From positions 227,428 to 291,427 of the forward strand of contig JAAVWC010000002.1 of the NCBI GenBank assembly GCA_023910675.1: a DNA stretch of 64,000 nt, given 5' to 3'. The position numbers and the translations under genes were made by a program. Origin of the DNA: Gemmatimonas sp. Its GTDB lineage: Bacteria; Gemmatimonadota; Gemmatimonadetes; Gemmatimonadales; Gemmatimonadaceae. Of this stretch, positions 52,915-63,164 are shown piece by piece. Position 1 is the stretch's first letter; the number at the start of each line of letters is the position of its first letter. Under the pieces are notes generated by a model that searched no databases, was not told where the DNA came from, and saw nothing but the letters and a program-made list of their open reading frames with translations.

Positions 52915-54279
52915 ATGACGAGTCTCCGGCGTGCGCTTGGCGCGGTCCGCCGTCTGGGAGATGGTGTGCGCGACCCCGCCTTCCGGGCCTTCGTGCAGCA
53001 GGTCGATGGCGGACCGCTGCACGTGTGCCCGCCCGTGCAGCTCCTCCCTGACGGTGAAGCGGCGTTTGCGCGCATGCTGCGCGCCATTGGCGACGCGCGG
53101 GTCGAGGTATTGCTCGAAACGTACATTCTGCGCGACGACCGATTGGGCGTGTCGGTGCAGACCGCGCTCATCGATGCCGCGTTGCGCGGGGTGCGGGTGT
53201 ACGTCCTGGCCGACGCGGTCGGGTCGCTCGCTACCGACGATGACTTCTGGACGACGCTCGAACAGGGCGGCGTGACGGTTCGTCATTTTCACCGTCTCTG
53301 GCATCATCCGCTCGACGCCCTGCGTCGTGATCATCGCAAGTTGCTGGTGTGCGATCGCACGATCGCCTTTACCGGCGGCATGAACATCGGTGAAGAGTAC
53401 GGGTCCAGCATCAGGAGTCGACATGACGCGTGGCGCGATACGTTCATCGAAGTGCGTGGCTCGGTGGCCGGTGAACTCGCGGCCGTATTCGCTGAAGGGT
53501 GGGATCGTGCGCGCGGCCCGGTGTTGCCGGGGCTCGCGTATGTAAGCTGGGCCGAGGGACGGGTGCATACACCGGCGTTCGCCGAACGGTTGCTGCATTC
53601 GTCGCCGGCGGCGGTGCGCGCGTTGCAGGCACGATTACAAACAGCGTGGCAGCGACGGGTCGGCAAGCGTCGTGATCGCCGCCGCGGTCGTCGCGTCCGG
53701 CGCCATGCGGAACAGGCCGGTGATGAGAGTCCAGCGGTGCTGGTGCTCGATCCGCGTCCCGGTCGTGGGCAGCGCGAGATGCTGACCGTGTTGGTGGCGC
53801 TCGCGGTGGCGGCGCGCGAGCGGCTGTGGATTACGACGCCCTATTTTGCGCCCCCCGCGCGGGCGCTGCGCCTGCTGGTGTCGGCGGCGCAACGCGGCGT
53901 GGACGTGCGGGTTCTGGTGCCCGGCGATCGCGCCGATGTCCCGCTGGTGCGCCATGCGGCGCACGGCGCGTATCAGCGGTTGCTCGATGGTGGCGTGCGG
54001 GTCTATGAGTATCAGCGGGCCACACTGCACGCCAAAACACTGGTCGTGGACGGCTATGCCAGCCTGGTGGGCTCGTCGAATCTCGACTTCCGCTCGTTCT
54101 GGTTGAATGCGGAATGCAACGTGCTGCTCTTCGATGACGCGTGCGGTGCGGCGCTCGAGCAGTCGTACAAATCGGACCTCGAGGGGAGCATAGAGATCAC
54201 GCGTGATGCGTGGGCGACGCGTTCCCTTGGCCATCGCCTCGCGGATCGTGTGGCGTATATGCTGCGGTGGGCGCTGTAG
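52915..54279 (+). CDS. Phospholipase D-family cardiolipin synthase
   Basis: 454 residues from ATG 52915. Two HKD motifs: HRKLLVCDRTIAFTGGMNIGEEY (~138-160) and HAKTLVVDGYASLVGSSNLDFRS (~372-394), both complete. No N-terminal membrane helices, so it is of the ClsB type rather than ClsA. Joins phosphatidylglycerol or phosphatidylethanolamine units at the inner membrane. A basic Arg-rich insert (~residues 247-262, VGKRRDRRRGRRVRRH) may bind acidic lipids. Confidence 0.92.
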   Translation: MTSLRRALGAVRRLGDGVRDPAFRAFVQQVDGGPLHVCPPVQLLPDGEAAFARMLRAIGDARVEVLLETYILRDDRLGVSVQTALIDAALRGVRVYVLADAVGSLATDDDFWTTLEQGGVTVRHFHRLWHHPLDALRRDHRKLLVCDRTIAFTGGMNIGEEYGSSIRSRHDAWRDTFIEVRGSVAGELAAVFAEGWDRARGPVLPGLAYVSWAEGRVHTPAFAERLLHSSPAAVRALQARLQTAWQRRVGKRRDRRRGRRVRRHAEQAGDESPAVLVLDPRPGRGQREMLTVLVALAVAARERLWITTPYFAPPARALRLLVSAAQRGVDVRVLVPGDRADVPLVRHAAHGAYQRLLDGGVRVYEYQRATLHAKTLVVDGYASLVGSSNLDFRSFWLNAECNVLLFDDACGAALEQSYKSDLEGSIEITRDAWATRSLGHRLADRVAYMLRWAL

Positions 54280-54301
54280 CTCCTACGATAGATCCTTGAA
54301 T

Positions 54302-54420
54302 CGATCGCACGAAGGCAACCGAGACAACCGAGGCAACCGAGGCAACCGAGGCAACCGAGGAAGCCCGATGTCTTTGTTGCCTTGGTTGCCTTGGTTGCCT
54401 TTGATGCCTTCGTGCGATCG
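54302..54420. repeat. Hairpin built from GAGGCAACC-type tandem units
   Basis: CGATCGCACGAAGGCAAC (54302-54319) faces a matching right end at 54402-54420. Between them the left half repeats (A/G)GGCAACCGA four to five times in 9-10-bp steps and the right half repeats CCTTGGTTG. The whole folds into one long stem after the cardiolipin-synthase stop; it may be a terminator and looks like a slippage-grown repeat. Confidence 0.75.
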
Positions 54421-54649
54421 GTTCAACGGACCCGCTTTGAAATGCCACTTTATGGAAAAGCATGGAACTCTCGGTCGGACCGCATGCTGATGTGCGGGGT
54501 TCCCTGACTCTCAAGGGAGTCCTCCCCGATAGAGTGAATGGCCGCAATGTGCGACCCTCTTTTTGTGTCGCGTGATGCGCCTTTTCCGGGGATGCACTCC
54601 GGTCGCGTCGACACGAGCCACCCAGGCGTGTTACGCCCGGAGGTCGCCC

Positions 54650-55570
54650 ATGTCCGCCACTGCTCAACTTCCCGTGGTGTCACCCTCTCCCGCTTCGTTG
54701 GCCATTGGCGGGCCCATTCTCGTGGCCAGCGATGGCTCGGCGCTCTCGCACGAGGCGCTCTTTACGGCGGCTCGACTGGCCGCGTCGGCGTTCGGCGGGG
54801 CGCTGGAGGTCATTGGCGTCTGTGAACCGATGCCCGGCGTCGCGGCGGGGATGGATGTGCTCCCGGTGCCGCCGGAGCTCGACGAGGCACGACGGGCGAC
54901 GATGCTGGAAGACTTGCAGCGTTCGGTGAACATCTCGGCGGCTGGTGATCCACACTGGCCGATATCGGTGCTCGTGGGGTCACCACCACGGATGATCGCG
55001 ATGGAAGCCGAGCATCGTGGTGCGTCGCTTATCGTCATGGGCATTGGGCGACACAATCCGCTTGACCGGCTGTTCGGGACCGAGACCACACTTTCGACCT
55101 TGCGCGAGTCGCACGTACCGATTCTTGCCGTCGGCCCGAACTTTCCGGCGTCCCCCTCCAATGCGCTCGTCGGGCTCGACTTTAGTCAGGCGAGCATTCA
55201 GGCGGCGCATCTCGCGCTCCGTCTGCTCACGCAGGGTGGCCGCCTGACTCTTGTGCATGTGCGCCCCCGCTTCGAGCACCCGAGCGCCGATTGGCAGGCT
55301 TGGGATGCGGATTACGGCCGCACGTTACCGCCGCTGTTCGAGCAAGTGGGGTCGCAACTCGATACGCCTCCGGGCGTGACCGTCGAAACGGTGACAGTGC
55401 GTGGCGATCCCGCGCCGGCGTTGCTGGCGTTCGCGCAGCAGTCGAATGCCGATCTCATTGCCGTGGGGACGCAGCGCCACTCGTTCATCGAGCGCCTGGT
55501 GGTGGGATCCGTTGCGACGCGGGTACTGCGGACGGCGAGGGTGGGGGTGCTGGCGGTTCCTGGGAAGTGA
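54650..55570 (+). CDS. Tandem universal stress protein (two UspA domains)
   Basis: 306 residues from ATG 54650. First Usp domain at ~20-160 (ILVASDGSALSHEAL ... LIVMGIGRHNPLDRLFGTET ... VPILAVGP), second at ~165-305 (LVGLDFSQASIQAAHLALRL ... LIAVGTQRHSFIERLVVGSVATRVLRTARVGVLAVP). The second keeps the ATP-binding GxxxHSxxxRxxxGSVA pattern; the first is less canonical. Cytoplasmic stress protein. Confidence 0.9.
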   Translation: MSATAQLPVVSPSPASLAIGGPILVASDGSALSHEALFTAARLAASAFGGALEVIGVCEPMPGVAAGMDVLPVPPELDEARRATMLEDLQRSVNISAAGDPHWPISVLVGSPPRMIAMEAEHRGASLIVMGIGRHNPLDRLFGTETTLSTLRESHVPILAVGPNFPASPSNALVGLDFSQASIQAAHLALRLLTQGGRLTLVHVRPRFEHPSADWQAWDADYGRTLPPLFEQVGSQLDTPPGVTVETVTVRGDPAPALLAFAQQSNADLIAVGTQRHSFIERLVVGSVATRVLRTARVGVLAVPGK

Positions 55571-55802
55571 ACGGCGGTTGGTCCGGAACTACGGGTGGCC
55601 GGTCCGGCGGTTTACTGGCCGACGGCGTTAGCCCTCAGGGGAAAGAACGTAAGGGCGCAGGGTAAAGCGCGGTTGCGTGAACCAACACCGAGACCGCAGT
55701 TCGGTGTGGATGGCACCGCGCTTTGCCCTCTGCCCTTACGTTCTTTCCCCTGAGGGCTCGTGCGGTGGCCGGTAAGTCGCCGGACCACACAACCGTTGTT
55801 CA
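55570..55802. repeat. Dispersed ~200-bp inverted repeat, copy 3
   Basis: Fills the space between two convergent genes. The long inner stem CCCTCAGGGGAAAGAACGTA... (55632-) faces ...TACGTTCTTTCCCCTGAGGG, with about 42 bp nearly perfect. The outer GGTCCGGCGG / CGCCGGACCAC ends are as in the other copies; the left end has an additional GGTTGGTCCGG duplicate. Confidence 0.85.
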
Positions 55803-55803
55803 C

Positions 55804-56822
55804 TTAGAACACGCGCAGGTTGATGTACCGCTTCGGATTCTTCTTCACGTCCGCCAACAGCGCGCGCAGTTCTCGCACCAGGCTGTCACTCTGCAGATAG
55901 AGCGCGGGGTCGTTGATCATCAGCCCCAGTGTCCCGGTGCGCCCGTTGGCTTTGGCCAGCACCGAGTCGGCGCGTGAGACCACGCGCGCGAGATTGCCTT
56001 CCGCCTTGTCGAGGCGGTCGGTAAGCTCGCGCAGATTGCGCGTGGCTTCGGCGAGCTCGCGCGCGGCGGTCTGCGAATTGGTGACGATCGTTTGCAGTTC
56101 GCCGCGATCGGTTGCCGAATCGACACGCGCTGAAAAGGCATTGAGTTTGGCGGCCGCGTCGTTGACGCTGGCGAGTCCGGTCTGCACGGTGCTGCTGATG
56201 CGATCGAGATTCTTCGACTGCGTATTCACCGATTGCGCGAGCGCGGTGGAGAGTTGCGCAAAGTTGCGAATGCTCAGGCGCAGCTCGCGCGCGGCCTGAT
56301 CGTCGAAAGGCGACCTGCACGCGTTCGGCCACTTTGGCCACGTCGCCGCTGATGCGTCCGGCGACGGCAGTGAGTTGGGCGATGTCGGGGAGCACCGCGC
56401 CCGCGAGCGTGTCACTGCTGCTGCGCGCATCCGCAATGGCGGCGCGCAACTCGCGGTCGGCGGGGACGCCATCGCGGCTCATGACCGTCGCCTGCCATTC
56501 GCCGAAGAGTGTTGAGGCGGCGAGCAAGTACGACCGGATCGGCGGGAAGCTCGACGCCGCGATCGAGGCCGAGCTTGAGAACGACCCAGCTATTGTCGCC
56601 AAGCGCAATGCCTTCGACGCGTCCGGCCCGAACACCGCGAATGACGACGGGATTGCCGAGGGCCACGCCGCCGACATCGCGTGCGCGCACAGTGAGATGG
56701 CGCGTGCGTCCGCCAAGGTCGGCGCGATTGAGCCACAGTGTGGCCGCAATGATGGCGGCGGTGACGACGATGACGGTAATGCCGACCACGAAGTCGCTGG
56801 CGCGTTTAGGAAGTCGTCATGA
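55804..56822 (-). pseudogene. MlaD-family (MCE-domain) lipid-transport protein, frame-broken
   Basis: The parent is an inner-membrane-anchored MCE protein that passes phospholipids between membranes with MlaE. The pieces in order are: membrane segment FVVGITVIVVTAAIIAATLWL, MCE domain VRARDVGGVALGNPVVIRGV, and a frame change near 56515 to ASTLFGEWQATVMS. A second change comes near 56300, from VQVAF to DDQAARELRLSIRNFAQLS, and then the long coiled-coil C-terminus (residues rich in heptads) ends in KKNPKRYINLRVF. Each change equals one extra base. Even the start is out of frame: ATG at ~56822 gives MTTS then stop. It may be a true pseudogene or sequence error. Confidence 0.75.
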
Positions 56823-56866
56823 CGGTCAGCCGGAGACGGCGTGAAGAGAGAACGGGGAGGCGTGCA

Positions 56867-57613
56867 TCATTTGAGCGTACGGTTGGTGAGCCACACGACG
56901 GCCCAGAACGCGTCGAGCACGAGAATCATGACGGCCGAAATCACGACGGCGCGCGTGGCACTGCGTCCAACACCTTGCGCGCCGCCAGACGTGGTGAGGC
57001 CGGCGCGACAGCCAATGAGCGCAACGGCCGCCCCGAAGCTGGCCGACTTGACGAGGCCATACTGCACGTCGAAGGTGGTGAAAAAAATGCGAACCCCTTT
57101 GAGAAACTGCGGCGTGCTGAGATCGAGGAGCAAGTAGGATGCGCCCCACCCCGATACCATGCCCACGAGCATCGCCGTTCCCACGACGATCGGAAACATC
57201 GCCGCCGATGCCACCACGCGCGGCACGACGAGATGGCTCATGGGGTCGAAGGTGAGTGTTTCGAGCGCGTCGATCTGTTCGGTGACACGCATGGTGCCAA
57301 GCTCGGCGGCGATGTTGGCACCCACGCGTCCGGCGAGTGCCAGCCCGGTGAGTACCGGCGCCAGTTCGAGGGTGACGGTCTTCTGCACGAGCGTCCCCAC
57401 GAAGTACGGCGGTACGATGTCGCCCACACTGTAGCTGGCCAGCAGCGCGAGCACGATGCCGGTGAAGAGCGCGATGAACACGCCAATGGGCAACGACTCC
57501 ACGCCAAGAATGCGCGCATGCGTGGATAGCTCCGGCAACCAGCTGCGCACATCACGCAGTGAGCGTACAGCATCGGCGGTGAAGCGCGCGCCCGTCCCCA
57601 CCGGTTCGAACAC
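56867..57613 (-). CDS. mlaE: MlaE-family ABC transporter permease
   Basis: 248 residues from GTG 57613, the first possible start after a stop in frame. Permease of the lipid-asymmetry/MCE transport system in the inner membrane. Motifs: GVESLPIGVFIALFTGIVLAL, ELAPVLTGLALAGRVGANIAAELGTMRVTEQIDALE (the MlaE signature), and GLTTSGGAQGVGRSATRAVV. The MCE gene follows 45 bp downstream, but the ATPase gene (mlaF) normally between or next to them is missing from the window. Confidence 0.93.
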   Translation of the reverse strand: MFEPVGTGARFTADAVRSLRDVRSWLPELSTHARILGVESLPIGVFIALFTGIVLALLASYSVGDIVPPYFVGTLVQKTVTLELAPVLTGLALAGRVGANIAAELGTMRVTEQIDALETLTFDPMSHLVVPRVVASAAMFPIVVGTAMLVGMVSGWGASYLLLDLSTPQFLKGVRIFFTTFDVQYGLVKSASFGAAVALIGCRAGLTTSGGAQGVGRSATRAVVISAVMILVLDAFWAVVWLTNRTLK

Positions 57614-57690
57614 GCGTCGTGTGACGCGACCGATGCTGGTGACCTGTGGCGGTCAGCATGCGACGAGTGCGCTACGCATGGGAAGCATGT

Positions 57691-59005
57691 TCAGCGCGGC
57701 CAGCTGAGGACGAGGCCGATGGTGCTGCCAACAGCCAACACGGCTAGCCCGGAGGCCGCGCGAATGCGATAGCGGGGCGCACCAATCGTGAGCACGAGCG
57801 CGCTCTTGAGCGCGGTGTTCGCGAGCATGCCGACGCCGATGGCGGTCCGCGGCAATGCGCTGATTGCCGGGAGCGTTCGCGAAGCGCGTCATGGACACCG
57901 TGAGGGCGTCCATATCCGTCAGGCCGAGTAAGGTGGCAGAGGCGAGCACGCCGGTATCGCCGGCGTTGCGCTGCACCCACGCGATGGCAAAGAGCACCGC
58001 CTGAAAGGCGATCGCCATCTGGAGCGACGACGCAAGTCCGAGCGGGTTGGATCCGATACCGTTGCCGCGCGCGGCGCCGGTTGGCGGTTTGTCTGCGAGC
58101 GTCTGCTCGGCCGTGTCGGGTCGTGTGTCCCGCTCCTTCCACAGGACGAAGGCCATGACCCCCACGCCGGCAACGAGCGCGGGGAGCAGCACGGGGATGG
58201 TGGCGACAGCCAACTCCGGACGCAGCATGGTGATGATCACGAAGAGGCGTGGCACCAGCACCGTGCACGCGGCCACTACGCCGAGTGCCAGTGGCAAGGC
58301 GAGCTGCGGCTCTTCGCGACTGCGCCGACTGAAGGTGAGCGTCACCGCCGTGGAGGAAACGAGTCCGCCCAACAGTCCGGTCACGCCAAGGCCGCGCGTT
58401 TCCCCAATGAGTCGACGGGCGATATAGCCGGCAAAGTTGAGCGCCGAAAAGACGAGCACGACGACCCACAGCTGCCGCGGGCGGAAGGCGTCGTACGGGC
58501 CATAGGCGGCGTCGGGGAGGACGGGCAGAATGACGAGCGCGAGCACCGCGAACTGAATGGCGGCGCGCATCTCGTGGGCGTCCACGCGACGCAGTGTGTT
58601 CTGCACCCGGCTCTTTTCGGCGAGCAGCACCACGGTAATGGCTGCGGCGGCCGCCGCCGGGGTGCGATGACCCAACCCGGAGGCCATGCCCAGCGCAACG
58701 ACGAGTACTGCGACCACTTCAGTCGTGCCGTCGGCGGTCGTTCCGTCGCGGCGCATGGTGGACCAGTACGCCACAACCGGGAACGTCGCGCCGGCCGCGG
58801 CCAGAATGGCCGCCAGCACCGGCTGGTCTATGCGAAGGAACCAGCCGGCAAAGCCACCGATGGCGCCGAGCAGGGCAAAGGTCCGGGCGCCGGCAAAGCG
58901 GCCGTCCGGCCCGGCCGTGTGACCCGACCACTCGCGCTCCACCCCGACGGCCATCCCGACGAGGGCAGCCACCAGGAGATCGAGGGCCAAGGGAGACAGG
59001 AGCAT
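57691..59005 (-). pseudogene. MgtC/DUF4010-family membrane protein with one frame break near the 3' end
   Basis: N-terminal MgtC-like part (MLLSPLALDLLVAALVGMAVG...ARTFALLGAIGG) and C-terminal DUF4010 part, twelve or so hydrophobic segments. The open frame reads correctly to MTRFANAPGN (near 57875); then one extra base shifts it into low-complexity Arg/His text. The other frame continues the family sequence (TAIGVGMLANTALKSALVL, then RAASGLAVLAVGSTIGLVLS) to a TGA at 57691. Only the last ~55 residues are affected, so the fault may be recent or a sequencing error. Confidence 0.75.
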
Positions 59006-59092
59006 ATGATGAAGAATGCTATCGACTCCTCGTCCCGCCGCGAGGGGGAAAACCGCACGTCATCGACGAACTCAGCCGGTGGACTATCCTTT

Positions 59093-59110
59093 TATCCGGA
59101 TGTACGGATA
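59093..59110. promoter_or_regulatory. Palindrome upstream of the ArsR-methyltransferase gene
   Basis: TATCCG-GATGTA-CGGATA, 6-bp perfect arms, ending 10 bp before the ATG at 59120. Position and size fit an ArsR-family operator; the protein encoded next to it is the likely ligand-sensing repressor. Confidence 0.6.
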
Positions 59111-59119
59111 TATTACGGG

Positions 59120-60082
59120 ATGACTGCGCCGCGCCTTTCCATCCACGACCATATGGTCGAGCTCGCCGACACCACCCGGTGCCGGCTGCTTGTGGCGGTG
59201 GAGCGGCAGGAGCTCACCGTTGGCGAGCTGGCGCTGGCGCTACAGCTGCCGCAGAGCACGGTGAGCCGGCACCTGCGTATTCTGGCCGATCAGGCCTGGG
59301 TGTCGTCGCGCGCCGAGGGCACGAGCCGGTGGTACCGTCGCAACCCGCTCCTCGATGCACACATGCTTGGGCTGTGGGAGCTGGTGCGCGGTGCCATGGC
59401 CGACACGCCGGCGGCGCTGCAGGACGAAGCGCGCATCGAGGCGGTCGTCGCGTCACGCCGCACGGCCACGCAGGCGTTCTTTGCGTCGGCGAGCGCTGAG
59501 TGGGATGCGCTGCGCACCGACATGTTCGGCGCGCGCGCCGATCTGACCGCCGCATTTGCGTTGCTCGATCCGCACACGGTCATTGGCGACCTCGGCTGCG
59601 GCACAGGTTCATTGTCGGCCGCGCTCGCGCCGCACGTGCACCATGTGCACGCGATCGACGCGTCGTCCTCCATGTTGTCGGCGGCATCGGCGCGGCTGAG
59701 CAGCTTCGAGAATGTCACCGTGGCCGAAGGCGCCCTCGAAGCGTTGCCACTGGAAACGGGATCGCTCGACGCGGCCGTACTCATGTTGGTGTTGCATCAC
59801 GTCGCCGACCCGGCGCGCGCGCTGCGCGAAGTACACCGCGTGCTGCGCCCTGCGGGCCGGTTGCTCATTGCCGACATGCGTCCGCACGCGCACGAACGCT
59901 ATCGCGAGCAGATGGGGCACGTGTGGCTTGGCTTTTCCGACGACACGCTGCGCGCGTGGTTGCACGACGCCGGCTTCGAGCGGCCGCACTATGTGCCGCT
60001 GCCGGTGGACCCGAACGCGAGTGGACCCGCGTTGTTCAGTTGTACGGCGGTGGCGATGCCGCGGCCGCTGATGGTGGTTTGA
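59120..60082 (+). CDS. ArsR-family regulator fused to SAM-dependent methyltransferase
   Basis: 320 residues from ATG 59120. Residues ~10-85 are a winged HTH ([44 protein letters not shown]) and residues ~140-300 a class I methyltransferase ([38 protein letters not shown]). This fusion is common next to ahcY, 35 bp downstream here. Known relatives (SahR-like) respond to S-adenosylhomocysteine; whether the methyltransferase half is catalytic or only a SAM/SAH sensor is open. Confidence 0.9.
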   Translation: MTAPRLSIHDHMVELADTTRCRLLVAVERQELTVGELALALQLPQSTVSRHLRILADQAWVSSRAEGTSRWYRRNPLLDAHMLGLWELVRGAMADTPAALQDEARIEAVVASRRTATQAFFASASAEWDALRTDMFGARADLTAAFALLDPHTVIGDLGCGTGSLSAALAPHVHHVHAIDASSSMLSAASARLSSFENVTVAEGALEALPLETGSLDAAVLMLVLHHVADPARALREVHRVLRPAGRLLIADMRPHAHERYREQMGHVWLGFSDDTLRAWLHDAGFERPHYVPLPVDPNASGPALFSCTAVAMPRPLMVV

Positions 60083-60117
60083 CAATCACGTATTCTCCCT
60101 CTACTCCGCACAACACG

Positions 60118-61608
60118 ATGGCAACTTCAATCATGACCGAACACGGCGTCGTCGACCTGACGGCTGCCGGACGTCCCGCTTTTGCCGTGCGCGATTTGTC
60201 GCTCGCGGAGTGGGGCCGCAAGGAAATCCGACTCGCCGAGCAGGAAATGCCGGGCCTCATGGCGCTGCGTGCGGAGCATGCGGGCAAGTTCCCGCTCAAG
60301 GGCGCGAAGATCATGGGCTCGTTGCACATGACGGTGCAAACCGCGGTGCTCATCGAAACGCTCGTCGCGCTCGGCGCCGATGTGCGCTGGGTGTCGTGCA
60401 ACATCTTCTCCACGCAGGATCATGCGGCGGCCGCTGTCGCGGTTGGCCCGACGGGCACGGTGGAGAAGCCGAACGGCACGCCGGTGTTTGCGTGGAAGGA
60501 AGAGACGCTCGAAGAGTACTGGTGGTGCACGGAGCAGGCGCTCATGTGGAGCGACGGCACGGGCCCCAATCTGCTGCTCGATGACGGCGGTGATGCGACG
60601 CTGCTCGTGCACCGCGGCACCGAGTACGAACTCGCGGGTGCAATTCCGGGCTTCGACAGCGACAACGAGCCAGAAGAGTGGGGCGTGATTCTCGATTTGC
60701 TGCGCGCCGAGCAGAAGAAGAACCCGGGCCGTTGGACCAAGGTGCTCGCGGGTATTCGCGGCGTGTCGGAAGAGACGACCACGGGCGTGCATCGCCTGTA
60801 CGAAATGGAGCGCGCTGGCACGCTGGCCTTCCCGGCCATCAACGTGAACGATGCCGTCACCAAGTCGAAGTTCGACAACCTGTACGGCTGCCGTCACTCG
60901 GTAGTCGACGGCTTGAACCGCGCGACCGACGTGATGCTTGCCGGCAAGATCGTCGTGGTGCTTGGCTACGGCGACGTGGGCAAGGGATGCGCGCAGGCGC
61001 TCAAGGGTCAGGGCGCGCGTGTCGTCATCACGGAAATCGATCCCATCTGCGCGTTGCAGGCGGCGCTCGAAGGCTATCAGGTAACGACGCTCGAAGACAT
61101 CGTCGATCAGGCGGACATCTTCGTGTCGGCGACGGGCAACAAGAACGTGATTACGGTCGAGCACATGAGTCGCATGAAGGACAAGGCGATCGTGTCCAAC
61201 ATTGGCCACTTCGACAACGAGATCGACATGGCCGGTCTCAAGAAGGTCGAAGGGATGAAGCGCATCAACATCAAGCCGCAGTACGACGAGTTCGTGCTGC
61301 CGAACGGGCGCTCCATTCTGATTCTCGCCGAAGGCCGTCTCATGAACCTCGGCTGCGCCACGGGCCACCCGAGCTTCGTGATGAGCGCGAGCTTCAGCAA
61401 CCAGGTGCTGGCACAGCTCGAGCTGCACGCCAACGCCGAGAAGTACGAGAAGAAGGTGTACACGCTCCCCAAGCATCTCGACGAAAAGGTGGCGCGCCTG
61501 CACCTCGAGAAGCTCGGCGTGAAGCTCACGGTGCTGTCGGCGGACCAGGCGTCGTATATCGGCGTGCCGCTCGAAGGGCCGTACAAGGCGAGCCACTACA
61601 AGTACTAA
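60118..61608 (+). CDS. ahcY: Adenosylhomocysteinase
   Basis: Hydrolyses S-adenosylhomocysteine to adenosine and homocysteine, relieving product inhibition of methyltransferases. 496 residues from ATG 60118 (ATG at 60133 also possible). Motifs: [75 protein letters not shown] (NAD site), [12 protein letters not shown], and the C-terminal KASHYKY, all intact. It lies downstream of the ArsR-methyltransferase gene and is ended by a strong terminator. Confidence 0.97.
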   Translation: MATSIMTEHGVVDLTAAGRPAFAVRDLSLAEWGRKEIRLAEQEMPGLMALRAEHAGKFPLKGAKIMGSLHMTVQTAVLIETLVALGADVRWVSCNIFSTQDHAAAAVAVGPTGTVEKPNGTPVFAWKEETLEEYWWCTEQALMWSDGTGPNLLLDDGGDATLLVHRGTEYELAGAIPGFDSDNEPEEWGVILDLLRAEQKKNPGRWTKVLAGIRGVSEETTTGVHRLYEMERAGTLAFPAINVNDAVTKSKFDNLYGCRHSVVDGLNRATDVMLAGKIVVVLGYGDVGKGCAQALKGQGARVVITEIDPICALQAALEGYQVTTLEDIVDQADIFVSATGNKNVITVEHMSRMKDKAIVSNIGHFDNEIDMAGLKKVEGMKRINIKPQYDEFVLPNGRSILILAEGRLMNLGCATGHPSFVMSASFSNQVLAQLELHANAEKYEKKVYTLPKHLDEKVARLHLEKLGVKLTVLSADQASYIGVPLEGPYKASHYKY

Positions 61609-61650
61609 GTAGTTCGCCGGGCATCGACCATTCAGGTCGACGCAGTGGGA

Positions 61651-61683
61651 CGCGCCGCTACGGAAAACCGTAGCGGCGCGTTT
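61651..61683 (+). terminator. Terminator of ahcY
   Basis: 13-bp perfect stem CGCGCCGCTACGG / CCGTAGCGGCGCG with AAAA loop, followed by TTTG. Confidence 0.85.
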
Positions 61684-61708
61684 GCCGTTTGCGCAGTACA
61701 ATACAGGC

Positions 61709-63164
61709 ATGTGGAAGATACTGACATTGTGTGTCCTGCTGTGCAGCCTCGCGCGTGACGGCACCGCGCAGGGGATTGCGTCGACGAGCGCTCGTGTCTC
61801 GGGCATCGTCTGGGACAGTACGCGCGCCGCCCCCTTGGGGAGTAGCGTGGTGCAGATGGTGCACGCGGAGGGGCTTTCCGCCCCCCGCTTCGACCAGAGC
61901 GGACAGCGCGGGGCCGGTTCACCTTCGATAGCGTCGTCGCCGGTGTCTGGCTCCTGGCCGCGCAGCATCCGCGCCTGGACACGTTGGCGGTCGACGAGGT
62001 TGCCTTACGCGTGGCCGTCACGCCAGGCATCGCGTCGCGCGTTCACGCTCGGCGTACCGTCCGTTGGCAGTTTGAGTCGTCAACTGTGCGGCGCGAATCA
62101 TCGCGACTCGACCGGATATGTCAGCGGCCAGCTCCGACGCGCCGATGGCTGATAGAGCCGCTGCGACGGGATCGGTGCGCATCAAGTGGACGGAACTGGC
62201 CGTGAGCGACGGGCGCCTTTCTCGCCGAGAGGTGTCCGTCGTTTCGAGAACCTCTCCCTCCGGTCAATACCTGCTCTGTGCGATTCCCGGCTCTACACAA
62301 GCGATCATGCAGGCCTGGAGCGGCGCTGATTCCACCGGCGTCATCGACGTGACATTGCCCCCGACGTCGATTGCCAGGTTGGACTTCACCGTCGGTCGTA
62401 CCCGGTACGTGCGTCAGGTACTGGATAGCGCCGCCGCAGCGGCGGACAGCCTGGCCACGGTCGTGGTGCGCCGCGGGGATGGGCGCGTGCGCGGGGTGGT
62501 GACCGACAGCAAGGGTACCCCCATCGCCAATGCTGTGGTCGCCGTTGTGGGAAGTGGACAGACGGAACGCACCGCAGAAACCGGTCGCTTTGACGTGGAA
62601 GGCGTGGCCACCGGTACGCAACTTCTCGATGTACGCGCCATCGGCTTCGAGCCGCTGCGGATCCCGGTGAGCATTTTCGAGAACGAAGCACTTATCACGA
62701 CGTTCTCGATGACCAAAGCGCTCATGCTCGACAAGGTGGAGATCCGCGCCTTTCGCGCCATTGCCATGGGTCAGGACATGATCGACTTCGAGCAGCGCCG
62801 CAAAGTGGGGGCCGGGCGCTATTTCGGGCCGGAAGAGATGATTGCGCTGGACCCGCTGCGCATGGCGACGCTCATGGAGCGCGTGCCCGGCATACGTGTC
62901 GCGTCCAATGGCATTTCTGGTGATCAGATTCTGATGCGAGGCATCGGCTTCAGTCAGTTCTGCACCCCGGACATCTGGCTCGACGGCAATCGCATTGCCA
63001 CCGACGGCACGATGGATTCGTTTGTACAGCCGCAGCAGGTGCGCGCCGTGGAGATCTATGCCAGCGCGGGGAGTGTGCCGCCCCAATACGCGACGGTGTC
63101 GGGGTGCGGGGTAGTCGTTCTCTGGACCGGGCCGCGCACACCGCTCGAGGCGGTGCGTCGATGA
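61709..63164 (+). pseudogene. Secreted carboxypeptidase-regulatory/plug-domain protein, frame-broken
   Basis: Starts at ATG 61709 with a signal peptide (WKILTLCVLLCSLARDGTAQ). The family sequence can be followed through four segments. VSGIVWDSTRAAPLGSS (frame 1) ends near 61915; FTFDSVVAGVWLLAAQHPRL is in frame 2 to ~62040; GVPSVGSLSRQLCGANHRDS returns to frame 1 to ~62140; from there a third frame runs intact to 63164. The intact part has a second regulatory domain (GRVRGVVTDSKGTPIANAVV) and a TonB-plug-like region (MERVPGIRVASNGISGDQILMRG, YASAGSVPPQYATVSGCGVVVLW) but no barrel. The paralogue at 63161 is unbroken and confirms the order of segments. Several small indels are needed, so decay or sequence error. 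Confidence 0.7.

Noticed and set aside
54302..54420. Short regular repeats considered as a CRISPR array
   Set aside because: Units are 9-10 bp, directly abutting, without spacers, and form one palindrome; no cas genes are present.
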